Source: Diploptera punctata (taxonomy: Eukaryota; Arthropoda; Insecta; Blattodea; Blaberidae). From it: 64,000 nucleotides of DNA. The stretch lies in NCBI GenBank assembly GCA_030220185.1, contig JASPKZ010007283.1, forward strand, positions 1,852,001 through 1,916,000, read 5' to 3'. A program made the translations under genes and the position numbers. Under the pieces are notes generated by a model, which worked only from the letters and a program-made list of their open reading frames with translations, was not told the origin of the DNA and did no database searches. This document shows positions 42,840 through 52,484 of this stretch, piece by piece; positions within the stretch are counted from its first letter, which is position 1; each line of letters begins with the position of its first letter.

Positions 42840-43080
42840 TATTACTAGCCGGTCCGTGGCGTCGCGACGCTAGAGTACTGGTAGCGACGCGGAGTGGTGA
42901 AGTGACAGTAGTGTGCGGACGCGTGCACAGTGCTGAAGACACGTGTGTTTTGTGGGTCGAAACGCCGCGCCAGCTTATGTTGCCGTGTCCCGGGATCTTT
43001 CTCAATACAAACTATTAGTGTGTCGTTATATTTAATAATTGTATCGGTATATGATGTTATTCTAACAACCACCGGTGAGT
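42840..43080 (+). promoter_or_regulatory. CpG-rich island with a strong splice-donor word
   Basis: Within AT-rich DNA, 42845-42990 is unusually rich in CG dinucleotides (ggcgtcgcgacgc, tagcgacgcgg, gcggacgcgtgc, aacgccgcgcc). At 43068 it ends ACCACCG|GTGAGTAACG, matching the 5' splice consensus. A non-coding first exon of a host gene is possible. Equally, 42933-42963 (ctgaaga ... tcgaaac) resembles the end motif of Penelope-like elements, so it may be an element LTR. Confidence 0.35.
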
Positions 43081-43244
43081 AACGGCATACACTTATGATT
43101 ATAACACTAGTATCTAAGTAAAATAACTACCAATGTACTTTAACGTGACTCAGTTGTAAAGAGAGGTAACAACAATCAAACAGCTTCTGTACAGAGTGAT
43201 TCAATAACAACGTGCAACAATTAAACAGAGTATCAGGGATGATC

Positions 43245-43968
43245 TTACTTACTTACTTACTTACTCACTGGCACTATCGAACCCGTAAGTTCATGGCCGC
43301 GCGGACATAAGGTCTCCATACATCCCTATCCTGAGCTAATGCTTTCCAATCATTCCCTGTATAATCTACTTCTCTCAAATCATATTTAATGTTATTCTCC
43401 CACCTCATTCTTGGTCTACCAACTGGGCGTTTTCCCTCTGGCTTTCCTACAAGAAGCTTCCATGCAAGTTTTACATTCCCCATACGTGCAACATGTCCTG
43501 CCCATCGCAGTATACGAGACTTAACTATTCTCATTATATCTGGCTTCCTATAAAGACCATGTAGTTTATTGTTATGTAAGTCTTCTCCATTCACCTGTCT
43601 GTTCATCTCTCTTTGGTACAACAATTTTCCTGAGTGCTTTATTCTCAAATACTCGTAATCTCCTTTCCTCCCTTCAAGTAAGAGTCCATGTTTCGCACCC
43701 ATATAGTAGAACTGGTAGAATAATAGTTTTATATATTTTCAGTTTAACGTTTTTTTGAAAGGAGTTGGGACATCAAGAGTCTCTGCAATGCATAATAGCA
43801 CGCACTTCCAGAATTGAACCTATGTTTAATTTCTTTGTGCATCTCATTCCTATTTGTGATTATTGTTCCTAGGTATTTGAATTCAGCCTCTTCCTCAAAA
43901 TTTCCCTCATTTGTCATTAGCTGTCCATTTCCTTAATATAATGTATTTGTACGTGTGACCATGTATTT
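43245..43968 (-). mobile_element. Family A 3' half copy
   Basis: Minus strand, beginning with (TTAC)n in plus orientation at 43245-43262 (the element's 3' tail). The frame 43702-43274 is open for 142 codons with LHGLYRKPDIMRIVKS, RILRWAGHVARMG, WKLLVGKPEGKRPVGRPR and VRAAMNLRVR at the natural C-terminus. It is truncated near 43968 in the region just after YADD. The C-terminal domain here is the cleanest in the window. Confidence 0.85.
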
Positions 43969-43969
43969 A

Positions 43970-44680
43970 CCGTACAATTTGAGATAGGAAACCTAGAGTC
44001 TGAGAAACCGGCTTAAGGTGAAATGGGAGTAAACGTCATTTCACATCTTTCTCATTTACATTATTTATAGGTTAATTGTAAGTTCAGTCACTTATGCAAT
44101 TAACGTACCATTTTTTATCTTAGGACAGTTGCTCAAATTGACGGTTACCAACCTCAATGCGTGCACAAGATCAGCGTACAAGATTCTGCAGCATCCCGAT
44201 GTGTTGCGGATCACATCACAGGCAACTATAATCCTATCAACTAATTCCATATCCGTTTCCATTGGATCCGCAAACACAAGTGGCATTAGATTATCCATAT
44301 TGGAAATAATCAAGAGAAGTCAGGACATCAGGCTCATCCTTGCAGTAAATGCAATTAAAGTGCACAGTATAAGTAAACTTTATATTTCTTAAATGTCTAT
44401 GTAGTTTATAATAAAACATTACATTTTCATTGTAAAAATATTTTGTTGTAAATCAACTGGAAAACAATAATACTAGACAGTGTGATATACAAGATTAGTT
44501 CCATATCTACATAAGCTGGCTTCTCAGGCCCTAGGTTCCTTAACTCAAATTGTCCAGTAGAGCATACCCTATATCCTGTTTGATTTTTCACGGTCTTACA
44601 GAATCACTCTGTATCTCTGATTGTAATTACCTGGTATTTACTATATCTCGCATTGCCAATATTAAGGGTAAATATCCCTC
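43970..44680. other. Unassigned stretch
   Basis: Overlapping frames on both strands at 44092-44392 (73 and 87 codons) show no motif I recognise. No tRNA box or TIR seen. Confidence 0.4.
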
Positions 44681-44986
44681 TTTCACCCTTGGAATATAAT
44701 AATGAATTGAATATTATTAAACAATTAGCTATTAATAATAGCTACGACTCTAAAATTATAGAATAGTTAATTAAGAAAATTCATTACAAAAAAGCAATAT
44801 ACAAAGTTTTTCCTTTACCCAAAGAAAACATAAAGAAATATGTCATAATGTCAAACATAGGCCCACTTTCAAATAAAATATCTAAACACTTTAAAAATTG
44901 AACATTTATGTGGCATTTAAAACTGATAAAACTTTACAAAATACAATAAAAAACAACAAAAACCAAGATAAAAAGAAAAATTATCA

Positions 44987-45289
44987 GGTGTATATAAATT
45001 GAAGTGTGGCACATGTGACAATGTCTATAAAGGACAAACTGGTAGACCTTTTATCTCTCGGATAAAGGAACACATGAGAGCATATAACAGAAATGTAGAA
45101 TATTCAAAATATGCTAACCACCTATTCCAATTTAATCATTGTTTCGATCCAAATTTTGAAATTTTACATGTTTGTGATAAGGGTAAGAAGTTGGACCTTT
45201 TGGAGGCAGTAGAAATAAATAAATTGAAAAGTAGTAATAAACTGTTAAATTCTCAACTTGATTTGAATGAATCGCCTTTGTTAAATTAA
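44987..45289 (+). pseudogene. GIY-YIG endonuclease domain of a Penelope-like element
   Basis: About 100 codons open to a TAA. It reads GVYKLKCGTCDNVYKGQTGR (GVY for GIY, VYKGQTGR for YIGQT-R), ISRIKEHMRAY (conserved Arg and His region), ANHLFQFNHCFD, and LHVCDKGKKLDLLEAVEI. The first motif includes the CxxC pair (C-G-T-C) seen between the halves of GIY-YIG in Penelope-like elements. The domain would cut target DNA during integration. It is intact, but no reverse transcriptase is in frame upstream. Confidence 0.8.
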
Positions 45290-45373
45290 AAAAAAATCAA
45301 ATGAATTATTGTTGTACTGTTGCTTAGATCAGTTGATATCTACTAAAATAACACAAATCATAATTTAACATGT

Positions 45374-45399
45374 CTGAAGAAGGTACAGTGTACCGAAAC
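45374..45399 (+). ncRNA. Hammerhead-ribozyme-like core in the Penelope-like element end
   Basis: CTGAAGA (45374-45380), one A, GGTAC (45382-45386), loop AGT region, GTACC (45390-45394), GAAAC (45395-45399). The order CUGANGA, stem II, GAAAC is that of a hammerhead core, and hammerhead motifs are known in terminal repeats of Penelope-like elements. The extra A before stem II and the lack of an obvious cleavage-site partner make catalysis uncertain. Confidence 0.35.
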
Positions 45400-45594
45400 A
45401 GCTGTAAGTGAATTATATCCTAATAATGATGAAAATAAAATAAAACTAAGTTTTATTTTTATTTAATTAATAAACTTTAAACATAGTCCGTTACACAGGA
45501 ACGCCGCGAGTCTGTGATCCTATTTTGCTAGTTTAGTGAATATACCTTTGTTTTCATTACGGCCATACGCAGTTCTCCATTATATAGGCCTATA

Positions 45595-45903
45595 TATCTA
45601 TAGTAATTCTGACCGAAGGCAGATCCATCACTGCAAACACATCATTTTCATGCTATGCTTGCAGCTTTACTAGGGAATTGTAGGTGTGGTAGCTTCCCGT
45701 TGCTTTCCACACCGGTGAAGGATGATGATGATGGCCATATGATTTCGGGGACCATTTGAGCCTTAAAGTTTTCTTGACATTTGTCTTACAGGTGAGAAAA
45801 AACCCCGATAAAAACCTCACCCAGAAAAACTATCCCGACCGGGGATCGAACCCGGGTCCGCTGCGTGACAAGGCAGTACGCTACCTCGAGACCACAGCGG
45901 TGG
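45595..45903 (-). mobile_element. tRNA-derived SINE, family S3
   Basis: Minus strand head: A box CTCGAGGTAGCG region (45875-45893), B box GGTTCGATCCCC at about 45845-45856, preceded by ACCCGGG. The body follows: 'gtgaggttttt.tcgggg', a CATCATCATC run, 'ccacaccg', and ends 'ccctagtaaagctgcaagcat ... attactatag'. Copies with the same plan: 48650-48935, 51910-52230 and 63300-63475. (TA)n flanks its head at 45905-45930. Confidence 0.85.
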
Positions 45904-46255
45904 ACTATATATATATATATATATATATATAACCCTTAAATTGAAGACATGAGAATGATTAGTGGCTGAAGACCACTTATTATATTGATTATGAGCACAA
46001 ACTATAATTAGAATGCGTGCTCCATTTAATGGTGTGATAATAGTAATAAAATCCTTGACGCTGCACAGTATTATGAAGTTGGAAAAGTTTATTCTTCCAG
46101 CAGTATTAAAGCAACTGTGGGAATAATGAAAAGAATGAGTGAAAAGACCAACATGTATATTAATGTGATGTTCTTAACTTGTTTACTAATTGATTTTTTA
46201 ATTGTATCATTAAGTTACGTATTTATTATCTGAAGCATAATATAAGTTAAATAAT

Positions 46256-46770
46256 GCAGATGAGGGGTTGCTGATCCCCCATCGGGCGCCTCCCCAGGTG
46301 GTGGATAGGGGAATGCCTCCTAAATATAGGTGGTACCGGGGAAATGAAATACCCGGGGTGAACCAAAATCAGCATAGTGTTTGTTCCAGATTGGACGGCT
46401 ATAGTGGGCAGGTAGAGCTCAGAGCCGAAGAGAAGGCAATCTACCTAAGGGAAGGCACCCTAAAAACAAAGCTGAAGCAAGTTGGGAGGCTGTAAGGTGG
46501 CAATCCCACCACCCAACTATATCTGCGCAGCCCTTGTAAGGCGGCCAGATGAATTTTCTATTACTAAGAAGCGAAGGAGAAAGCCGGACGGAAAAATGGA
46601 CAGAGCACTTAATGAGAATGAACAACGAAAGAATACCAAAAAGAACCTTCCTTATAATCCCAGAGGAACGAGAGATGTTGGCCGACCACGTAGATGATGG
46701 ACTCCACTTTTAACTTCGCCGGAACAGGCTGCATAGCCTAAACCTTGTAGTATAAGAAGAAGAAGTAGTG
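46256..46770 (+). mobile_element. Internally deleted RTE-type element
   Basis: The first 240 bp (ggttgctgatcccccatcgg, ctccccaggtggtggatagg, cctaaatataggtggtaccgg) are GC-rich and leader-like. The last ~220 bp read YNPRGTRDVGRPRR (46650-46697) followed by a 'TSPEQAA.PKPC' block and an (AGA)n end at about 46760. Endonuclease and reverse transcriptase are absent. The plan (both ends kept) parallels the family A copy at 7713-8640. Confidence 0.65.
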
Positions 46771-47560
46771 TTTCAATTCACATATTAGTGGTTTTGTGCT
46801 GGAAATTAATTAACAAATTTGAATGAGTGTGAGAGCTGGATAAATTCATCGGCATTTTCTGTTAATAACTCACTCAAAATTTAATTAATAATATTATTTA
46901 CTTTAATTGTGTAAAAAGTTAAATTATTTTGGTGAAATTCCATTGACTACAAAAAAGTTTACTATACTGCAGCCACTGATACTCCGGCTTGACGTTTTCA
47001 GGATAGTGTTGCCGATATGGATATTCAGTGGGCGTGGCCGCTTTATGTACGCGGTTAGCAGACATACAGCTGACAACATCTCAGCTATTTCAAACCTTAC
47101 CAGCGCGCTATACCTGCGTCAAGAGCAGTGATTGGTCGTGGCAGATATCTACTCCTACTACAACCATATCCTCATTGGCAATAGAGGGTGAATTCTCCAT
47201 TTACCCCTCGCATAGCCTAAACTTCAAAGCTGGACATATGACGACTCGAGTTTAAATGGTGAAATACAATTATTAAAATAGTATTTTTTGATTTTCTCAA
47301 AAGTAATGTATTGGTATTTATCCAGTTATTATTATGAGGGCTTCAATTGGCTATGTACACTATAACATGCATAGGGTTAAATTATTTAATATTTTTAGTA
47401 AATTCCAAAATTAATCAGTAGACGTTATTTACAGTTTCGACAAATTATGCAAAAACATGCAATAATAAATAGTGGTTATGCTTAATTTTTTCACTGCAGT
47501 CCAACATATTTATATAAGCTGACATTAGAAACTGAATTTTGCCAATTTAAGGTCTCTCAT
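46771..47560. other. Unassigned stretch
   Basis: Two 75-codon plus-strand frames at 46907-47255 have no motif I recognise. A TATA-poor GC-rich patch lies at 47010-47130. No repeat recognised. Confidence 0.4.
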
Positions 47561-47659
47561 ACTTTCGTTTGTCCCACACCAACCTGCCTTTACGAGGCAC
47601 GACCTCTCGTGATAGGATATATTTTTAAACCTGTATCACGCACGGACCACTCAAAACAG

Positions 47660-47765
47660 CATATATAGGAAAATAAGTGTAACTAAATTAGTATGGTACA
47701 AATTCTTCCCTGTAGGGGAAGAGCGCCTAAATCTCTGTCAAGGGAAACATGGGCTTACACGACGA
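47660..47765 (+). repeat. Dispersed repeat R8, copy 2
   Basis: Reverse complement of 28780-28895, see there. Followed by a run of nine G at 47799-47807. Confidence 0.6.
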
Positions 47766-47924
47766 TCACGCACGGATTCTTTCAACCGCAAAAGGAGGGG
47801 GGGGGGCTTCCCCGGATGATTGATTAGCCAGGGGTCACCTCCGAAACAACACGAACATCTAAGACAAGGCACGGCGTTTACTACTACATTCTTACGAATA
47901 TGACTGTGATGTTCAGATGAAGAC

Positions 47925-48060
47925 TATTTGGGCCTACATTAGTCTTACAGATGAAGAAACAATCCTAAAATTCCTCACCCACGTAGTGTCGGGATTAGGG
48001 ATGCAACCCGGGCTCGCTGTGTCTGGTGGATCGACTTAACCACTAGACTAGCGAATGACC
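47925..48060 (-). repeat. Degenerate SINE S3-like fragment
   Basis: 'gggcctacattagtcttacaga', 'cctcacccacg', 'gtcgggattagggatgcaacccgggctcgctgtgtctgg' and 'aaccactagac' parallel the tRNA-like head and adjacent body of S3, but with a head nearer to a generic tRNA (GTGGTTAAG-type A box on the minus strand). Confidence 0.5.
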
Positions 48061-48640
48061 TTATATAAATATATAATTATAGTAGGACTTCATTACGATA
48101 AAGAACAAATTACAAAATATAATTATTTGCAAATGGACCATAAGGGCAACAAGCCGAACGTGATTTTAAAATCCATATACTTCAGTGTCTAGTAATAATA
48201 TAAAAGTAATTAATGCTTTATTACACTCCATCAAGTGTACCTCTCACCAGCAAGTCCGTGTAGATACATCCCCAACTATTGCTGTTTTTACTAAATCGCT
48301 ACGAATATTTCTCACAAACTGACTCTGATATAATTAAGTTCTCACAGGCACAATTTTACAACGTTTGTTTTTAGAATGTTCGGCTTCTGTCCCTTTGTCA
48401 CCTAAACTCCTAATGAGGTTGCGCGCCTGTTAGATTTATGGCTAACTGATGGCCAGGGTTTATAGACTCTGGAAAAAAGTATATACAATATAATTAATCT
48501 AAATAAAAAACTTTATTTCATATAAATTATTGCGCTTTGTTATATGTTGTTTATTCACGAATGAACGACGTTGATATTTCTCCCTTCTTGTACAGGTTTC
48601 TTACCAAGTTCAACCAATTTCATGTGTTTAACATTAACTC
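48060..48640. other. Unassigned AT-rich stretch
   Basis: No gene or element recognised. Confidence 0.5.
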
Positions 48641-48649
48641 ATCCATCCA

Positions 48650-48935
48650 TAGTAATTCTGCTCGAGGGCAGGTCCTTCGCTGCAATCATTTTCATGCTAT
48701 GTTTGCAGCTTTACTAGGGAATTGTAGGTGTGGTAGCGTCCTGTTGCTTTGCACACAGATGAAGGATGATGATGATGATGATGATGATGGCTATATGATT
48801 GGGACCGTTTGGGCCTTAAAGTTTTCCTGACATTTGTCTTACAGGTGAGGAAAACCCCGATAAAAACATCATCCAGAAAAACTGTCCCGACCGGAGATCG
48901 AACCCGGCGGCCTGCTGCGTGACAAGGCAATACAC
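48650..48935 (-). mobile_element. tRNA-derived SINE, family S3
   Basis: As 45595-45903: 'cagctttactagggaattgtaggtgtgg', a longer (GATGAT)n run at 48764-48787, 'ttgtcttacaggtgaggaaaaccccg', and B box on the minus strand near 48890-48905 (gaccggagatcgaacccgg). The A box side is degraded (plus strand 'gacaaggcaatacac'). Confidence 0.8.
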
Positions 48936-49111
48936 ATTATCTCATAGCATATTTAAAACGTCTTTCTGAAACCTGCAATATAACAAAATTACTAAATTAT
49001 CATACACAGAGCTGCCGCGCATTAGAAATATTCACTTATTGAATTATCGGTAATTTTGGAAAAATTTTAAACCCAACCTGAACAGAGGGAGCCACTATCT
49101 ATTTTTCAATC

Positions 49112-49114
<3 letters not shown>

Positions 49115-49145
<31 letters not shown>
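49115..49145. repeat. (TA)n microsatellite
   Basis: About 15 TA units followed by a TG-rich patch. Confidence 0.9.
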
Positions 49146-49151
<6 letters not shown>

Positions 49152-49454
49152 GTGTGTGTGTATGTGCGCGCCGGCGGGTGTGTACTACTTTTATTGTACT
49201 TTTTTAGATCTGTTCACAAGCACAATGCACGTTTCTCTAATCACTCAACAGGTGTGTATATTTAGTTTATATCCAGTCATCTGCTCGTAATTTTTCACAT
49301 ACTTTCTTGCGAATAATAATCCCATTTTCCCACACCAATCCCATTCCAATATTTTGGAAGTCCCATCTAACATCATATGGCCATAATTTTGTATATATCT
49401 TCCTTATTTGGTGATCATAGCATGTTATTCTAACAAACGAACCTTCAACAATTA

Positions 49455-49530
49455 CATGCCGAAAACTACCTTGAAATTTCTCCCAGAGAAGTGATGTTAT
49501 ATACCAAGGCCGTATCCAAGAAATTATCTG
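49455..49530 (-). repeat. Dispersed repeat R5, reverse copy
   Basis: Plus strand 'ccttgaaatttctcccagagaag ... ataccaaggccgtatcca' is the reverse complement of the block at 11020-11060. Confidence 0.55.
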
Positions 49531-49737
49531 CCACTTTTAATGGCACAGAAATCGAAGGCGGAATTCGCGAATGACAATCCACTATGCGAATCAGATGGAC
49601 GTGTCTGCTTAAGAAGAGTGGAATGGTGGAAGGTGGGATGCGGCGCGGGGAGGGTCGTTGTTAGGGTTATTCAATCCACCAAATTAGGAGCTGTATTGCT
49701 TCCCTCTAGATTGAATGAGATATTTTACACTGGTATT

Positions 49738-50325
49738 AGTGCCTTGTATTTAAAAGCTCTGAAAGGAAAATGTGCAATAAGAACAAAAATAATGGTAAAC
49801 AATTTAATTATAGACCAAGTTGAGAATTTTAATTATTTGGGATGTCATTTAGGTAATAACAGAAATTTAGATAAACACACTAAAACACAACGATTCAAGT
49901 ATCTATGTGGCACAATTAAACGCTCTTGATTGAATAAGACTAGAAAAGAAACTATTTTAAAGTTTTACAAAGTATTGGCAGTTCCATCTATTATCTACGT
50001 ATGTGAAACCTGGACATTAACAAAGGCAGATAGTAAACAAATAGAGACTACTGAAATGAAGATGTTGAGAGCAATTGCAGGATACCAAAATACCGATAAA
50101 AAGAAAAACGAAGATATAAGAACAAAACTTAATATATTTAATCTCTCTGAAAGAATAAAATATGAAACTGCTTATCTTCAGCACGTATTACGAATGAATG
50201 AACAGCGCATACTAAACGAATGTATAATTATAAACCAAAAGGGAGAAGAATGTTGGGAAGACCATTGAAGAGATGGAAGGACCAATTCGACCTATAATGA
50301 GATCGGAACAGGCCATTGAGCTTAA
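49738..50325 (+). mobile_element. Family B-type RTE 3' half
   Basis: Two abutting frames (to 49929 and 49930-50268, separated by a single in-frame stop) read NFNYLGCHLGNNRNLDKH, FKYLCGTIKRS, then NKTRKETILKFYKVLAVPS, CETWTLTKADSKQIETTEM, LRAIAGYQNTDKKKNED and ERIKYETAYLQHVLRMNEQ. This is the thumb and C-terminal part of a family B relative. It ends near 50325 with (GATGAT)n at 50334-50345. One stop codon only, so relatively young. Confidence 0.8.
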
Positions 50326-50334
50326 TCGTTGTTG

Positions 50335-50450
50335 ATGATGATGATAATTCTTTTGCACGGCCTTGGTACATCACAACGCTCCTCTAGAAGAAACTTCGTG
50401 GTAGGTGTCGACATGCAATGATTGAATGTTCCCTTGTAAGCATTGTTTGG
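50335..50450 (+). repeat. Dispersed repeat R5, copy
   Basis: 'cacggccttggtacatcacaac', 'agaagaaacttcgtg', 'cgacatgcaatgattg' match 11020-11110 in order. Confidence 0.55.
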
Positions 50451-51900
50451 TCTCCTTTGATTAGCCGCAAACAGTACTTGAAAGAACGAATTTTGGAATT
50501 TATGACGTCCTGAAATAACCCAAATTCATATAACATTCAACGGTTAGAAACCGTGATAATTTCAGTTACACTACATACACGTGAAACATGGTGTGTTTCC
50601 TTGTTAATTCTAGTAGTTTGTCGTTCTCATCGATTCGTACACCGTGTGTTGTCAAATGAAGGAACTGTTTGCTTCGAGTAAACAGAAGTTCAATTACTAG
50701 ATTACTTCCTGGAAATCAAAGTTTCTGCCAAGCTCGTAGTTACCTGGAATAAACATCTCTTATTTTTGTCGTTCACCCAAGAAAAACAATTGAATGTAGA
50801 CAGGTAACTAAAAATATTGCATGAGAGTTACTGATAGACTTCCATAAATTTGATAATCAAAAGGGCCGTTATGCAAAAATTGCTTAACTACGGGAATTCC
50901 TCACCAAGTCGAACTTATGATCTGATTTTATGTTCCATCGAATATATAATTTTTTTCTAGTCCTTTAATCGGAGAAACTGAATTTCTTATGGCAGCTTAT
51001 TTAAAAGTGTCGGGACACCATAACCGTAAATTAATACATATTTCATATTTCTATGATTCTATATATTTAATAATTTCTGCTGTTATATTTTTCCATCCTT
51101 TTATTTAAAATATTAAATAAATTAACACAATATATCTTAAAGCGTCTTAAAGATTACATTGCCAAATTAAGGGTTAATTAAATTGTATGGTATGGGGATA
51201 CATTGTGACAAGATAAACAAGGCGGCTACCGGTATTATTTAATATAAATGTATGATATTGATTATTTTTCAACAATACCTTCCGCATTTTATTATAATAC
51301 CATATACTGAGTTTCGTTGCGAAAACCCTAGAATTGCGACCGTAAGAATTATTTTTAAATGTTCGTTTGAGATGAACAACTATTCATATTTGTCCCATAT
51401 TTGGTGATTAACTAATCCAACTTTACTTTTTAGAATTGATTGGTATATGCTGAATCTGGTTCCGAAAAAAAAAATGTGATCACTCGACCGTTCACACATA
51501 TTATGACATCTCAAATCTGTATATATACGTTTTCTGAGTCTAGCAGATAGCATCGGCTAAGATTGTAAATTCTTTTGTTGTGAACAACCTCAGTATCTTC
51601 ATTGCTTCCGAATTCTCTAGCACTTTTTGTTAGTCTGCAGCCTCCGTGTATTTTATGGGTAATCGACTGTGAAGAGAGGGAAATGTAAGTAGTAAAAGAG
51701 CATATCTGATTCTAATTATCAGACATTATTACATTTTGGAAATCAATGTTTCCAGACAAACCGTCTGTAGGCAATTTTTAACATAAATAGAGAGAGACTT
51801 TTCAATTTGAGCCGCGATTTTAACTCAAGATATCCAGCTTATACTTATACGCTCCTTCCAAAACGTATTCTCTCTGGTTATGTTAATCATTCCCTACAGA
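50451..51900. other. Unassigned region including old repeat R6
   Basis: 51170-51720 aligns with 12470-12830 (see there). Nothing else recognised. Confidence 0.4.
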
Positions 51901-51909
51901 CGGCTTATA

Positions 51910-52230
51910 TACCATCTTCTTCCATAGTAATTCCGCCCGAAGGCAGATCCTTCACCGCAATAATAACATTTTCATGTTATGCTTACCGCTTTACTAGGGA
52001 ATTGTAGGTGTGGTAGCTTCCCGTTGCTTTCCACACCGGTGAAGGGTGATGATGATGATGGCCATATGATTTCGGGGACCGTTTGGGCCTTAACGTTTTC
52101 CTGACATTTGTCTTGCAGGTGAGGAGAAACCCCGGTAAAAACCTCACAGAGAAAAATGCCGGACCGGGGATCGAACACGGGCCCGCTGCTTGACAAGGCA
52201 GCACGCTACGTCTCGAGACCACAGCGGATA
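51910..52230 (-). mobile_element. tRNA-derived SINE, family S3
   Basis: Minus strand head retains 'gtctcgagacgtagcgtgctgccttgtcaagcagcggg' order and a B-box region ('gttcgatccccggtcc') near 52163-52180; body with CATCATCATC, 'ccacaccgg', and an end at 'attactatggaag' (plus strand cttccatagtaatt). The best conserved S3 body of the four copies. Confidence 0.85.
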
Positions 52231-52484
52231 CAAACATTAATTTCCTACAACTTCAATAATTAGCTGTAGTTTTAAGGAATTCACTTCATAACTTCTAGCA
52301 GTAGAAGTAAGTCTTGTGTCATAGGTCACGAGATGGTTCTGAACACAAGACTCGGAGACTGAACACAGGGTAATTTGTGTTCGCTCTGGTAGGAGTGCCT
52401 AAGTAGCTCAATGGTAGTGTGACAGCACACAAATCCTGTCTCAGGTGTAAACATTATTTCGCTCTTTTTTTATAATATTTTCTT

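Larger units (their letters stand above)
44685..45480 (+). mobile_element. Penelope-like element, 3' part
   Basis: The last coding domain is a GIY-YIG endonuclease (44987-45289), the signature of Penelope-like retroelements. Upstream (44690-44990) broken frames read NNELNIIKQLAINNSYDSK and KKAIYKVFPLPKENI, typical of the linker between reverse transcriptase and endonuclease. Downstream of the stop a 'ctgaaga...cgaaac' hairpin motif lies at 45374-45399, and the element ends in an A/T-rich tail near 45480. Reverse transcriptase itself is not present. Confidence 0.75.

Noticed and set aside
48697..48930. Frame with polyhistidine (HHHHHHHH)
   Set aside because: Translation of the GATGAT run inside SINE S3.
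52385..52450. tRNA-like sequence 'cctaagtagctcaatggtagtg'
   Set aside because: A-box-like start, but no matching acceptor stem or B box; the following sequence is the leader of family A.
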